From positions 2,666,001 to 2,730,000 of the forward strand of contig NZ_CP018839.1 of NCBI RefSeq assembly GCF_001922305.1: a stretch of DNA of 64,000 bases. The letters are read 5' to 3'. This document shows positions 37,181-47,641 of this stretch, piece by piece (within the stretch, counting starts at the first letter, position 1; each line of letters opens with the position of its first letter). Both the position numbers and the translations under genes were made by a program. The stretch comes from Thauera chlorobenzoica (GTDB lineage: Bacteria > Pseudomonadota > Gammaproteobacteria > Burkholderiales > Rhodocyclaceae). Below the pieces are notes generated by a model. That model ran no database searches. It saw nothing but the letters and a program-made list of their open reading frames with translations, and had not been told where the DNA came from.

Positions 37181-38335
37181 ATGATGGTTGCGGCAAAAGC
37201 GGTGTGGTGCACTACCTTGCTCGGCGCGCTGCTGTTCACGGCAGTGCTTGTTCCCGTGCCGGTTTGGGCGAGGGACGTGATCGTGCGCACCGAAACGGCC
37301 AGCGTCAAGGTCAGCGAGGTCGCACGCGGCCTGGAAAACCCGTGGTCGCTCGCTTTCCTGCCCGATGGCCGCATGCTGGTCACCGAACGGCCGGGGCGGA
37401 TGCGCGTCGTCACTGCCGACGGCAGTCTGTCGGCGCCGATCGCCGGTCTGCCCGAGGTGCACGCGCAGGGCCAGGGCGGGCTGCTCGATGTCGCCCTCGG
37501 CCCCCGTTTCGCCGAGGATGGCCTGATCGTGTTTTCCTACGCCGAGCCCACCGCGCGCGGCGCGCGCACCGCGGTGGCGCGCGCCCGCCTCGACCTCGAC
37601 GGTTTGCGCGTGCACGCGGTGCAACGCATCTTCGCCCAGAGCGAGGACCCCTCCGGCAGCCATCACTGGGGTTCGCGCCTGGTGTTCTCCCCCGATGGCA
37701 GTCTGTTCGTCACTCTCGGCGACCGCTATCACTTCCGCGATCGCGCCCAAGCCCTCGACAGCCACCTCGGCAAGGTGGTGCGCATCGCCGTGGATGGCAG
37801 CGCGCCGGCGGACAACCCCTTCCGCGGTCGTGCCGGCGCGCTGCCCGAGATCTGGTCCTACGGCCACCGCAATCTCCAGGGGGCGGCGCTGGACCCGCAG
37901 ACCGGCGCGCTGTGGACGCACGAACACGGCCCGCAGGGCGGCGACGAGCTCAATCTCACCCGGGGCGGGCGCAACTACGGCTGGCCGGTGATCACCCACG
38001 GCCGCGAATACGTCACCGGGCGCAAGATCGGCGAAGGCACGGAGCGCGCCGATGTCGAGGCGCCACGCTGGCAGTGGACGCCGTCGATCGCGCCGTCGGG
38101 AATGGCGTTCTACACCGGGGAGGCCTTTCCGCAATGGCGCGGCAATCTCTTCGTCGGCGCGCTGAAGCACCAGCTCGTCGTTCGCCTGGTGCTCGAGGAC
38201 GGCAAGGTCGTTCATGAAGAGCGCATGCTCAGTGCGCTCGGCCGGCGGATCCGCGACGTCCGCCAGGGGCCGGACGGCAGGCTGTGGCTGCTCGACGAGA
38301 GCGGGGGGCGGATCCTGCGCCTCGATCCGGCCTGA
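37181..38335 (+). CDS. PQQ-dependent aldose sugar dehydrogenase-like protein
   Basis: This 384-residue exported protein has a signal peptide (cleaved near VWA, about residue 29) followed by a six-bladed propeller. YliI/GDH-B signatures are present: LENPWSLAFLPDGRMLVTER, GGLLDVALGP, SHHWGSRLVFSPDG, YGHRNLQGAALDP, EHGPQGGDELN and NYGWPVIT. The family oxidises aldoses in the periplasm using PQQ, though some members have other substrates. Two ATGs (37181, 37184) share an AGGAG site; either may be used. Confidence 0.9.
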   Translation: MMVAAKAVWCTTLLGALLFTAVLVPVPVWARDVIVRTETASVKVSEVARGLENPWSLAFLPDGRMLVTERPGRMRVVTADGSLSAPIAGLPEVHAQGQGGLLDVALGPRFAEDGLIVFSYAEPTARGARTAVARARLDLDGLRVHAVQRIFAQSEDPSGSHHWGSRLVFSPDGSLFVTLGDRYHFRDRAQALDSHLGKVVRIAVDGSAPADNPFRGRAGALPEIWSYGHRNLQGAALDPQTGALWTHEHGPQGGDELNLTRGGRNYGWPVITHGREYVTGRKIGEGTERADVEAPRWQWTPSIAPSGMAFYTGEAFPQWRGNLFVGALKHQLVVRLVLEDGKVVHEERMLSALGRRIRDVRQGPDGRLWLLDESGGRILRLDPA

Positions 38336-38405
38336 GCCGCGGACGGCAAGGCGGTGGGGTTTCGTGCCATCATCGCGGTCCCGCGACGACACCGACGACA
38401 TCAGG

Positions 38406-38774
38406 ATGGAAAGCCCCTTCAAAAGCACGAAAGGCCTGCGCCACGTCTGGAGCGCCTTGCATTACTCGGTCGACGGCCTGCGCGCCGCATACCGCAACGA
38501 AGACGCTTTCCGCCAGGAGGTCTGGATCGCCCTGATCGCGGTGCCGGTGGCGCTGTGGCTGGGAGACTCGGCGCTCGAGCGGGCGCTGATGATCGGCAGC
38601 GTGCTGCTGGTGATGGTCGTCGAACTGCTGAACTCCGCGATCGAAGCGGTGGTCGATCGGGTATCGCTGGAGCGCCACCCCTTGTCCAAGCGCGCCAAGG
38701 ATATCGGCAGTGCGGCGGTGTTCATTGCGCTGCTCAATGCGGCCGTGGTGTGGGCGCTGCTGCTGCTGGACTGA
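38406..38774 (+). CDS. dgkA: Diacylglycerol kinase
   Basis: The 122-residue inner-membrane enzyme phosphorylates diacylglycerol for phospholipid recycling. It has the conserved stretch VVELLNSAIEAVVDR (about residues 78-92), early FRQE and three hydrophobic helices. Length is exact for the family. The ATG at 38406 is preceded by an AGG motif. Confidence 0.95.
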   Translation: MESPFKSTKGLRHVWSALHYSVDGLRAAYRNEDAFRQEVWIALIAVPVALWLGDSALERALMIGSVLLVMVVELLNSAIEAVVDRVSLERHPLSKRAKDIGSAAVFIALLNAAVVWALLLLD

Positions 38775-38809
38775 AGGCCGACGCGCGGTGCGCGGCATCG
38801 GAACCTGCA

Positions 38810-39385
38810 TCAGGCCGGACGAGGGCCCCAGCTGCGCACCGGGCCGGTGTCGATGTGGACGAAATCCGATTCGGGGTAATAGCCGACGCCGCCGGCACGC
38901 AAGGCGAGCGCGGCATCGCACAGGCGCGCGCTGTCCACCCCGGCCAGGCGGATGTCGATCGCCTTGCCGTCCATGTGCAGGCTGCGTTTGGCCACCCCGC
39001 CGCCGGTCTTGCGCAGGGCCTGGTTGGTGGCCGGCGAACGGTAGCCGGAGATGATCTCGAACGTATCGCCGCCGCAGCGCAGGCTCAAGGCATGGAGCAT
39101 GTCGTACAGGCGGGGGTCCATGGCGATGGCGTCTCCGGTGCGGAAGTCGCGCAGCAGCCAGTTCATGCGCTGCAGTGCCGGTTCGATGTAGCCGCGCCGG
39201 TCGCGGTACGCGAGCTGGAGACGCTCGTCGGTGTGAGTGTGGCGGAACGCGAGCCGGTGATCGTGGGCGAATGCGGCAGGATGGGCCCGTGCGCTGCCGA
39301 GGGAGAGGCCCAGCGGCAAAGTGGAAAGACCTTTGAGGAGCAGCCGGCGGCGTGCGCCAGAGTCATCGTGGGGAGTTCTCGACAT
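38810..39385 (-). CDS. Exported M15/DUF882 (YcbK-like) peptidase
   Basis: The 191-residue protein has a twin-arginine-like signal (ARRRLLLKGLS) and zinc-peptidase motifs of the D-alanyl-D-alanine carboxypeptidase M15 type: SGYRSPATN, SLHMDGKAIDIR and a C-terminal FVHIDTG. Probable role in peptidoglycan trimming. Its start codon overlaps that of the divergent L,D-transpeptidase gene by two bases. The SD for this start is weak, so a later start could be real. Confidence 0.86.
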   Translation of the reverse strand: MSRTPHDDSGARRRLLLKGLSTLPLGLSLGSARAHPAAFAHDHRLAFRHTHTDERLQLAYRDRRGYIEPALQRMNWLLRDFRTGDAIAMDPRLYDMLHALSLRCGGDTFEIISGYRSPATNQALRKTGGGVAKRSLHMDGKAIDIRLAGVDSARLCDAALALRAGGVGYYPESDFVHIDTGPVRSWGPRPA

Positions 39386-41201
39386 GGATAATCGTCATTC
39401 CGAACAAGCACTTGAATCGCGCATCCTAACCGAAACAGGCACCCGGACAGGCAAAAGTTTTGTAACTCTGGCGGCGTTGGTGGTGGGGGTGCTGGCCGCT
39501 GCTGCGGGGCAATCCGCCGTAGCGCCCGCGGCGACGGCGGGCACGCATCCCGGCTCGCCGGTTGTGGCCCCCGCCCTTCCCGCCCACGGGGCTGGCGACG
39601 CGGGGGGGGCGGTGGCGGGGGCGATGGACGACATGGCTGAGGCCATCGCCGGTGAGCTTGAACTGCGCAGCGCGTCCATCGACGACAGTGTGGCGCCGTT
39701 TTACCTTGCCCGAGCCTATCGCCCGGCATGGGCCGGCGCGGCGCCGGCTGCGGCGCTGTTGACCGCGGTGGAAGCCAGCCGCGAGCATGGGCTGGACCCC
39801 GCCGATTTTGCACTCGAACGCCTGCGCCAGGCCGTGGATGCCGATCCGGCCTCCCTCTCGCCCGCACAACGGGCCGAGAGGGAGGTAACCCTCTCCGACA
39901 GCCTTGCCCGCTTGTTGCGCCAGTTGCGCTACGGCAAGCTCGACCCGCGCCTGCTGTACCGCGAGTGGAACTTCGCGCCGCTACCCGGCCCGGCGCTGCG
40001 GGCCGGCGAACTTGAGGCGGTGCTGGCGGCTCCCGGGCTGGGGGCGGCGATCGCGGACCATGCGCCGGCGCTGCCCGTGTACCGGGTCTTGCAGCAAGCC
40101 TATGCGCAATACCGTGCCCAGGCCGCGCTCGGCGACTGGCCGCCGGTCCCTGCCGGGCCGACGCTGCATCCCGGCGAGCGCGACCGACGTGTCGCTGCCC
40201 TGCGCGCCCGTCTGCAGGCAGGCGGGGAACGCGGTCTGGAGACGGCCGATCCGGCATACTTCGATCCTCTCCTGGCCGAGGCGGTGCGCCGCTTCCAGCG
40301 TGCCCACGGGCTGGAGGCCGATGCCCTGGCCGGGCGTCAGACGATGGCGGCGCTTGAGGTCGGCCCGGCGCGGCGCGCCGACCAGATCCGTGCCAACCTC
40401 GAGCGCCTGCGCTGGGTCGCGCAAGACCTGCAAGGCGATCATCTTCGCCTCGATATCGCCGCCCAGACCGCCGAACTCGTGCTCGATGGCGCGCGCGCGT
40501 GGTCCTCGCGCGTGGTGGTGGGGCGGCCGTCGCGCAAGACCCCTTTGCTCCGCGACCGCGTGCAGCACCTCGTACTCAATCCGAAATGGGTGGTGCCGCC
40601 CACCATCCTCAAGCAGGATGTCATTCCCGCGATGGTGCGTGATCCGGGGTATCTCGCCGCGCACAGGATGCGTGTCGTCGACGCCAAGGGGCAGGCGGTC
40701 GATCCGGCCGGGATCGACTGGGCGGCGGTGCCCCGACACGGCTTTCCTTACCGGATCGTGCAGGAGTCGGGCGCCGACGGCGCGCTCGGGCGGATCAAGT
40801 TCGCGCTCACCAATCCTTACACGATCTTCATGCACGATACCAATGCCCCGGAGCTGTTCGGGCGCAGCGTGCGCGCTTTCAGCTCGGGTTGCCTGCGCCT
40901 GGAAAAGCCGCTGGAGCTCGCCTTGCTGCTGCTCGACGATCCGCAGCGGTGGAGTGCGGAAACGCTCGCGGCCGAGCTCGATCGCGGGGCGACCCGCACG
41001 ATTGCGGTCGGGCGCGAGATTCCGGTACTGTTGCTCTACTTCACGGCGGGGCTCGACAAAACCGGCGGCGTGCAGCTGCGCGAGGACATCTACGATCATG
41101 ACGGAGAGATCATCGCCGCGCTGACGCAGCGGCGCAGCGTTGAGCTGAGCGATTCCGTTCGCCCGACCCCGGACCGGACGGGCCGGGACCCCGCTGGTTA
41201 A
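39384..41201 (+). CDS. L,D-transpeptidase, YcbB/LdtD type
   Basis: The 605-residue exported enzyme forms 3-3 peptidoglycan crosslinks. It has a signal anchor (about residues 26-42), a scaffold domain, a peptidoglycan-binding domain (FQRAHGLEADALAG) and a C-terminal YkuD catalytic domain with HDTNAPELFG and the catalytic SSGCLRLE. The ATG at 39384 has a GGGGAG site 9 bases upstream. In E. coli the ycbB-ycbK pair is co-directional; here the two are divergent with touching starts. Confidence 0.9.
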   Translation: MDNRHSEQALESRILTETGTRTGKSFVTLAALVVGVLAAAAGQSAVAPAATAGTHPGSPVVAPALPAHGAGDAGGAVAGAMDDMAEAIAGELELRSASIDDSVAPFYLARAYRPAWAGAAPAAALLTAVEASREHGLDPADFALERLRQAVDADPASLSPAQRAEREVTLSDSLARLLRQLRYGKLDPRLLYREWNFAPLPGPALRAGELEAVLAAPGLGAAIADHAPALPVYRVLQQAYAQYRAQAALGDWPPVPAGPTLHPGERDRRVAALRARLQAGGERGLETADPAYFDPLLAEAVRRFQRAHGLEADALAGRQTMAALEVGPARRADQIRANLERLRWVAQDLQGDHLRLDIAAQTAELVLDGARAWSSRVVVGRPSRKTPLLRDRVQHLVLNPKWVVPPTILKQDVIPAMVRDPGYLAAHRMRVVDAKGQAVDPAGIDWAAVPRHGFPYRIVQESGADGALGRIKFALTNPYTIFMHDTNAPELFGRSVRAFSSGCLRLEKPLELALLLLDDPQRWSAETLAAELDRGATRTIAVGREIPVLLLYFTAGLDKTGGVQLREDIYDHDGEIIAALTQRRSVELSDSVRPTPDRTGRDPAG

Positions 41202-41303
41202 GAGATGCGGGCTGCGGGATGCGGACTGCGGCTCAGCGGGGCGCTGCGGTGTCGAGGCTGCGGTGGCTGGCCAGGCCGAGGGGCCAGTGTCCTGCGGCGA
41301 TGT

Positions 41304-41987
41304 TCATTCGTCTTCCCGCTGCGGATGGCGGAAGTCGTCGATGATCCACGCGGTGGCGCTCGCGCTCGTCAGCCTGAAGTCGGGCCGCACCCGCAGCTGC
41401 GCGAGTTCGTCGCCCGCCTCGTCGAATGCGCTGAGCAGGGCATAGGGTTCGTACTCGTCGGGAACGATGTCCAGCCTGACTTCCCATTGCCTGTCGCGGG
41501 CGAACACCGTCAGGCGTTTGTGCAGCGCGGCATGGTGTTGCTGCTGGTGACGCAGGAGCACTTCGGAGGCGGTTTTCACCAGGGTGTTGAATGCGGCCTG
41601 ATCCAGCGGCTTGGGGTTCTTCTTGTCGCGCCCCATGGTCCACGGGCCGACCAGTGCCGGTTCGGGCTCGCCATCCTGGAGCATTTCGACGGCCCAGCCG
41701 TCGTCATCCTCGTTCTTGATCACGCGCGCCATCCAGCCGGCGTCGTGCCACAGGCGGTCTTCGCGGATCGCCACCGGAGCGTCCGCAGCGGTGGATTCGG
41801 GGGCGGGGAGGGGGGCGGAAAGAGGGTGGGTGGAGGCGTTGGTGGTCATGGGTGCGAGTCGGGCAGGGTCCGGATCGGGGTTGGTCGGAGCCGGGTACGG
41901 TTTGGGCGCGGCCGCGTGTCTGGAAGGCGCTGTACGCCGAGGGGTGAAGCCGCGATCGACGGCGAAATCGAAGCTGAGCTGGCTCAT
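41304..41987 (-). CDS. Conserved hypothetical protein
   Basis: This 227-residue protein has a low-complexity, Pro/Ala-rich N-terminal third (about residues 1-75) and a folded C-terminal part with WHDAGWMARVIKNEDDDGWA and DIVPDEYEPYALL. It has no membrane segment or known catalytic motif. Its ATG overlaps the stop of the zinc-ribbon gene (ATGA), so the two are translationally coupled and may act together. Confidence 0.78.
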   Translation of the reverse strand: MSQLSFDFAVDRGFTPRRTAPSRHAAAPKPYPAPTNPDPDPARLAPMTTNASTHPLSAPLPAPESTAADAPVAIREDRLWHDAGWMARVIKNEDDDGWAVEMLQDGEPEPALVGPWTMGRDKKNPKPLDQAAFNTLVKTASEVLLRHQQQHHAALHKRLTVFARDRQWEVRLDIVPDEYEPYALLSAFDEAGDELAQLRVRPDFRLTSASATAWIIDDFRHPQREDE

Positions 41988-42256
41988 CTGCCGCCGCCGG
42001 CGTGACCGGGATGCCGTTCCACAAGGTTGCGCAGGCGGGGGTGGGGCGCTTGTGCCGCATCTGCCGGCCCGCTCGGCTCTGCCGTGCTGCGTGCCGCCGC
42101 AGATGCGGTCGACCGTTCGCTCAGGAGCAGAGGGTGTCCGCATTCCGGACAGACTCTGTAGGTGTGGATTTGGTCCGAGGCGAACTCGAACTGTTCGATG
42201 GCGACCGGCATGTGGCAGTACGGACAGGTCTGGTGGGATCGGCGGGTGGGGAACAT
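41984..42256 (-). CDS. Small zinc-ribbon protein
   Basis: The 90-residue protein has two CxxC pairs (CPYC at about 11-14 and CPEC at about 36-39) that form a zinc ribbon, followed by a disordered Ala/Ser-rich tail. The function is unknown; nucleic-acid or protein binding is possible. It is the first gene of a two-gene unit with the 227-residue protein. Confidence 0.75.
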   Translation of the reverse strand: MFPTRRSHQTCPYCHMPVAIEQFEFASDQIHTYRVCPECGHPLLLSERSTASAAARSTAEPSGPADAAQAPHPRLRNLVERHPGHAGGGR

Positions 42257-42465
42257 GATGGCACTTCTCCTGTGGCTGTATTTTTATACAGATACGGAGG
42301 AGCGGCAAGTCGTGCCGATCATGCCGAGTACCGGCATGGCGTATGAGCCGGCTTCCATCCGCTCAAGCAATGGAACAGGCCGTCACCTGTGCCAACGGCT
42401 CTTTGCCGGCGAAGTTTTGCCAACTGGGCGCTGTGGGGGCTCGCCACCAGCGCCCGGAGGCCTAT

Positions 42466-42498
42466 AAAAAATAAAGCCCTGAAAAATCAGGGCTTTAT
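42466..42498 (-). terminator. Intrinsic terminator of tRNA-Ser(GGA)
   Basis: A stem ATAAAGCCCTGA/TCAGGGCTTTAT (42471-42498) is followed on the - strand by a run of T (42471-42466). It begins eight bases after the 3' end of the tRNA. Confidence 0.92.
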
Positions 42499-42505
42499 GG
42501 TGTTC

Positions 42506-42596
42506 TGGCGGACAGGGCGGGATTCGAACCCGCGTTGGGATATTATCCCAAACACGCTTTCCAGGCGTGCGACTTAAACCACTCATCCACCTGTCC
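42506..42596 (-). tRNA. tRNA-Ser (anticodon GGA)
   Basis: This is a 91-base class II tRNA including encoded CCA. Acceptor GGACAGG/CCTGTCC, anticodon loop CTGGAAA (anticodon GGA, reading UCC/UCU), a long variable arm (TTGGGATAATATCCCAA) and the standard T-arm are all present. Confidence 0.96.
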
Positions 42597-42666
42597 GTGA
42601 AAGCGCGGCATTATAGCCGGAAGAGCGGGAGGACGAAAGTTTTTTATGCCTTGCCGGTGCGCATGC

Positions 42667-43269
42667 TCACGCCCCGTCGTGTGTGCGCCGGCGCTGCGCG
42701 GACAATGCCTGGATATAGCCGTGCAGTTCGTGGAAGGGGATGGGTTTGCGATAAACCGTGACGTCCTTGGGCAGGGGGCCGCGGGCGGCGATTTCTTGCG
42801 CGCTCAGCGCCGAGACCACGACGATGGAGGTGCGGCTGCTCAAGGGATTGGCGTGCAGACGGCGGATCATTTCGAAACCGTCGACACCGGGCATGCGCAG
42901 GTCGGTGATCAGCAGGTCGGGTTGTTCGCGGCCGAGTTCGACGAGGGCGTCGAGGCCGTGATTGACGATGTTCAGCTCGAGCGGAATCGGCCAGGTCGAG
43001 AATGTCTCGCGATAGAGCGTTTGCAGCAGCTTGTCGTCCTCGACGATCAGCACCCGCAGCGTGCCGCCGTGAGTGCGACCGCGGGCGAGCAGGGCATCGA
43101 CCGAGTCCTGCCAGATCCGGCGATGGCCGCCGGCGGTTTTCCAGCCGGAGAGGGCGCCGGCCTCGACCATGTGCTGAACAGTGCCCAAAGACAAACCCAG
43201 CTGACGTGCAGCCTGGGCGGTGCTGATGAATTCACGCTTTGAATCTTGCGTGTCGGGCATGGCAGACAT
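42667..43269 (-). CDS. Regulator with HTH (excisionase/MerR-like) and receiver domains
   Basis: The 200-residue protein has an N-terminal DNA-binding domain (about residues 14-62: FISTAQAARQLGLSLGTVQH then KTAGGHRRI), as in excisionase/MerR-like HTH_17 proteins. A receiver domain (about 72-190) follows, with the acidic pair in IVEDD, phospho-acceptor in LLITDLRMPG and Lys in YRKP. The order HTH then receiver is the reverse of most response regulators. No kinase is adjacent. An alternative start at 43260 would remove three residues. Confidence 0.85.
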   Translation of the reverse strand: MSAMPDTQDSKREFISTAQAARQLGLSLGTVQHMVEAGALSGWKTAGGHRRIWQDSVDALLARGRTHGGTLRVLIVEDDKLLQTLYRETFSTWPIPLELNIVNHGLDALVELGREQPDLLITDLRMPGVDGFEMIRRLHANPLSSRTSIVVVSALSAQEIAARGPLPKDVTVYRKPIPFHELHGYIQALSAQRRRTHDGA

Positions 43270-43448
43270 TCAGGTACCGAAATCGATGTAACCCGGCAAA
43301 AATAGCAGAAATACGCTGTTTTCGGTCGATCGGGGAGCGCTGGCGCTACAATGCTCCGGCCACTGCGGGGTGCCGCCACCCGGCTTGCCGGGCGGACCGG
43401 CGCTTCGCGTTTTCCCGTGTGGTCCATCAATCTGCGGAAACAACGAGC

Positions 43449-43835
43449 ATGAATGCGTCACGAAACGTCCTGGGCGGGCCCTTGCTGGCCTGCAGTTATT
43501 CCCCGCTGACGGGGTTCTTCCGGACGGGGTGTTGCGAAACCGGCCCCGACGATCTCGGTCGCCATACGATTTGCGTGCGGGTCGATGAGGCTTTTCTGGC
43601 TTTTTCCCAGGCGGCCGGCAACGACTTGAGCACGCCACGCCCGGAATTCCGGTTCGCGGGCTTGAAACCGGGCGATCGCTGGTGCCTGTGCGCGCTGCGC
43701 TGGAAGGAAGCCCTCGAAGCGGGCGTGGCGCCGCCGGTCGTGCTCGAGGCCACGCATGAGTCGGCGCTGGGGGTGGTCGATCTGGAAACGCTCAAAGCCC
43801 ATGCCTACAGCGCTGCGGCGGGGCCGCGGGCGTAA
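43449..43835 (+). CDS. DUF2237 family protein
   Basis: This 128-residue protein has the family pattern: NVLGGPL at the start, SPLTGFFRTGCCETGPDDLG, HTICVRV, FLAFSQAAGNDLSTP and GDRWCLCALRW, ending ATHESAL. It is conserved and of unknown function, with several conserved Cys. It lies 5 bases before the DUF364 gene and is likely co-transcribed with it. Confidence 0.88.
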   Translation: MNASRNVLGGPLLACSYSPLTGFFRTGCCETGPDDLGRHTICVRVDEAFLAFSQAAGNDLSTPRPEFRFAGLKPGDRWCLCALRWKEALEAGVAPPVVLEATHESALGVVDLETLKAHAYSAAAGPRA

Positions 43836-43840
43836 GCGCG

Positions 43841-44680
43841 ATGGGGTTTGCCGAAGATCTGATCGCCTGCCTCGAACAGGCCCTTGCCGGCCAGCCGGTT
43901 CCGCGCGTGCGGGCCTTGCACTTGCCGCCGCCCGAGGCTGCCACGTCGAAGAACGGCGAATTCTGCGCGCTGGAACTCGATGACGGGGCGCTCGGCCTTT
44001 CCTACGTCCTGCTCGGCAACGCCCTCGCCCGGCTGCTCGGCTCGGATGACCCGAAAAGCATTGTCGGGATGGATGCGCTGCAACTCGCGCGCGAATTCGC
44101 CGCGCCCGCAGGAGCGGGCGGTGATGTCGAGTTGCGCCGGATGCTGGGATTCGCCGCGGCCAATGCACTGTCGCGCACGGTGATGGAGCGGATGGGGTTT
44201 GCACCTCCGCGCGCGTCCGATTCGATCGGCGGGATCGCGCCCCGGATGGGGGAGCACATCGGGATGGTCGGGCTGTTTACGCCGCTGCTCAAGCAGGTGA
44301 CTGCCGCGGGTGCGCGCCTGACCGTGATCGAGCTCAATCCCGAGCGCGTCGGCGAGTACGAGGGCTATCGCGTCACCCTCGATGCGGGCGAGCTCGAGGC
44401 CTGCGACAAGGTGCTGTCGACCAGCACGATCCTGCTCAACCATACGGTGGACGCCATCCTCGGCCATTGCCGCCACGCCCGCCGTATCGTGCTGATTGGC
44501 CCGAGCGCGGGTTGTCTGCCCGAGCCGCTGTTCGCCCGTGGTGTGACCATGGTGGGCGGCAGCTGGGTCACCGATCGCACAGGCTTCATCGACGCCTTGC
44601 TGCGGGGGGTTTCCTGGAGCGGCTTCGCCTACAAGTTCGCGCTTTCCGCCGCGGACTGGCCCGGCCTGCCCCGCGCTTGA
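43841..44680 (+). CDS. DUF364 family protein (putative metal-chelation domain)
   Basis: The 279-residue protein combines a DUF4213-like N-terminal part with a Rossmann-like DUF364 domain (IGMVGLFTPLLKQVTAAG, TVIELNP, STSTILLNHTVDAIL, LIGPSAGCLPEPLF, GGSWVTD). Family members are proposed to bind heavy metals or act in cofactor modification; activity is not established. No clear metal gene neighbours it. Confidence 0.83.
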   Translation: MGFAEDLIACLEQALAGQPVPRVRALHLPPPEAATSKNGEFCALELDDGALGLSYVLLGNALARLLGSDDPKSIVGMDALQLAREFAAPAGAGGDVELRRMLGFAAANALSRTVMERMGFAPPRASDSIGGIAPRMGEHIGMVGLFTPLLKQVTAAGARLTVIELNPERVGEYEGYRVTLDAGELEACDKVLSTSTILLNHTVDAILGHCRHARRIVLIGPSAGCLPEPLFARGVTMVGGSWVTDRTGFIDALLRGVSWSGFAYKFALSAADWPGLPRA

Positions 44681-44734
44681 GGCAGGGCGCGGCCCTTCCG
44701 CCATCGAGAACCCGATCAAACAATAATCGTCCTG

Positions 44735-45670
44735 ATGAATCTCTCTCCCCGGCTGTTCTTCTTTCTGATCCTGCCGCCCCTGCTGTGGGCGATCAACGCG
44801 GTCGTCGGCCGGATTGCGATCGAGCGTATGGATCCGCTCTGGCTCAATGCGGTGCGCTGGGCGCTGGCCCTCGTGCTGCTGCTGCCGCTGGGCTGGCGCG
44901 CCTTCGGCACGCCTGCGGCGCGTGCCCGGGTTCGCGCGCGCTGGGCGCACCTGGCCGTGCTCGGGCTGATCGGCGTGGGCGCCTACAACGCGCTGCAATA
45001 CATGGCGTTGCGTACCAGTACGCCGCTCAATGTCACCCTGATCGCCTCGAGCGCGCCGGTGTGGATGATGCTGATCGGTGCGCTGTTCTACCGCGTGATT
45101 CCGCGCCCGGTACAGGTTCTCGGCGCGCTGCTGTCGCTCGCCGGGGTGGCGGTGGTGCTGTCGCGCGGCGAGCCCGCCGCGCTCGCGCGCATCGAGTTCG
45201 TCGAGGGCGACCTGCTGATGCTGCTGGCGATGGTGGGGTGGACCGCCTACAGCTGGATGCTCGCGCGTCCGCCCGCGCACATGACCGGGGAGGCCCGCCC
45301 GGCGTGGAACTGGGCGGAATTCCTCGCCGTGCAGTGCGTGTTCGGGGTGGGCTGGGCGGTCGCTGCCGCTGCCGCCGGCGACCTGATCCTGCCTTCGGGG
45401 CCGACGCAGTGGTCGTGGGGGCTGGTGGCGATCATCGTCTATGTCGCCGTCGGGCCGTCGATCATCGCCTACCGTGCGTGGGGCGTGGCGGTGGCCGAAG
45501 CCGGCCCGGCGGTTGCGGCCATCTTCTACAACTTCAACCCGCTGTTTACCGCGGTTCTGTCGGCCGCCGTGATCGGCGAGTGGCCGCGCCTCTACCATGG
45601 TGCCGCGTTCGTGCTGATCGTCGGCGGCATCCTGGTCAGCACGCAGACCGCGCGCCGGCGCGCGGCCTGA
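44735..45670 (+). CDS. DMT superfamily (EamA) transporter
   Basis: This 311-residue protein has ten hydrophobic segments in two EamA repeats; the first starts ILPPLLWAINAVVGRIAIERM and the second after residue 160. These are inner-membrane exporters or importers of small metabolites; the substrate cannot be inferred. The gene follows the DUF364 gene by 54 bases. Confidence 0.87.
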   Translation: MNLSPRLFFFLILPPLLWAINAVVGRIAIERMDPLWLNAVRWALALVLLLPLGWRAFGTPAARARVRARWAHLAVLGLIGVGAYNALQYMALRTSTPLNVTLIASSAPVWMMLIGALFYRVIPRPVQVLGALLSLAGVAVVLSRGEPAALARIEFVEGDLLMLLAMVGWTAYSWMLARPPAHMTGEARPAWNWAEFLAVQCVFGVGWAVAAAAAGDLILPSGPTQWSWGLVAIIVYVAVGPSIIAYRAWGVAVAEAGPAVAAIFYNFNPLFTAVLSAAVIGEWPRLYHGAAFVLIVGGILVSTQTARRRAA

Positions 45671-45798
45671 GCGTGGCCTGGGCGCGGCCCTCGTCGCCCT
45701 GGCCGGGTAGCACAGCGCCGGCGGATGGAGCCCCTGCCGCTGCGCCCGCCCGCTGCCGCAGTCCGCGGCGGAGCCTTCCGGCAAGCGGGCGAAACCGG

Positions 45799-47463
<1,665 letters not shown>

Positions 47464-47641
47464 TGGGCGGGGTCCTGCGGAGTCGGAAAGGGCAGGAGTC
47501 TACCGGAGGCGGACGCGGGGAGCACGCATCGTCTTGCGCCCGGGCAGGGCGGGAGCAGCGGACGAGGATGTTCCGGAGGAAGGGGGAGGGGCGGCGCGTG
47601 CAATGGCGTCGCAGTGGGTCACCTCACCGCCGTGGGGCGGA

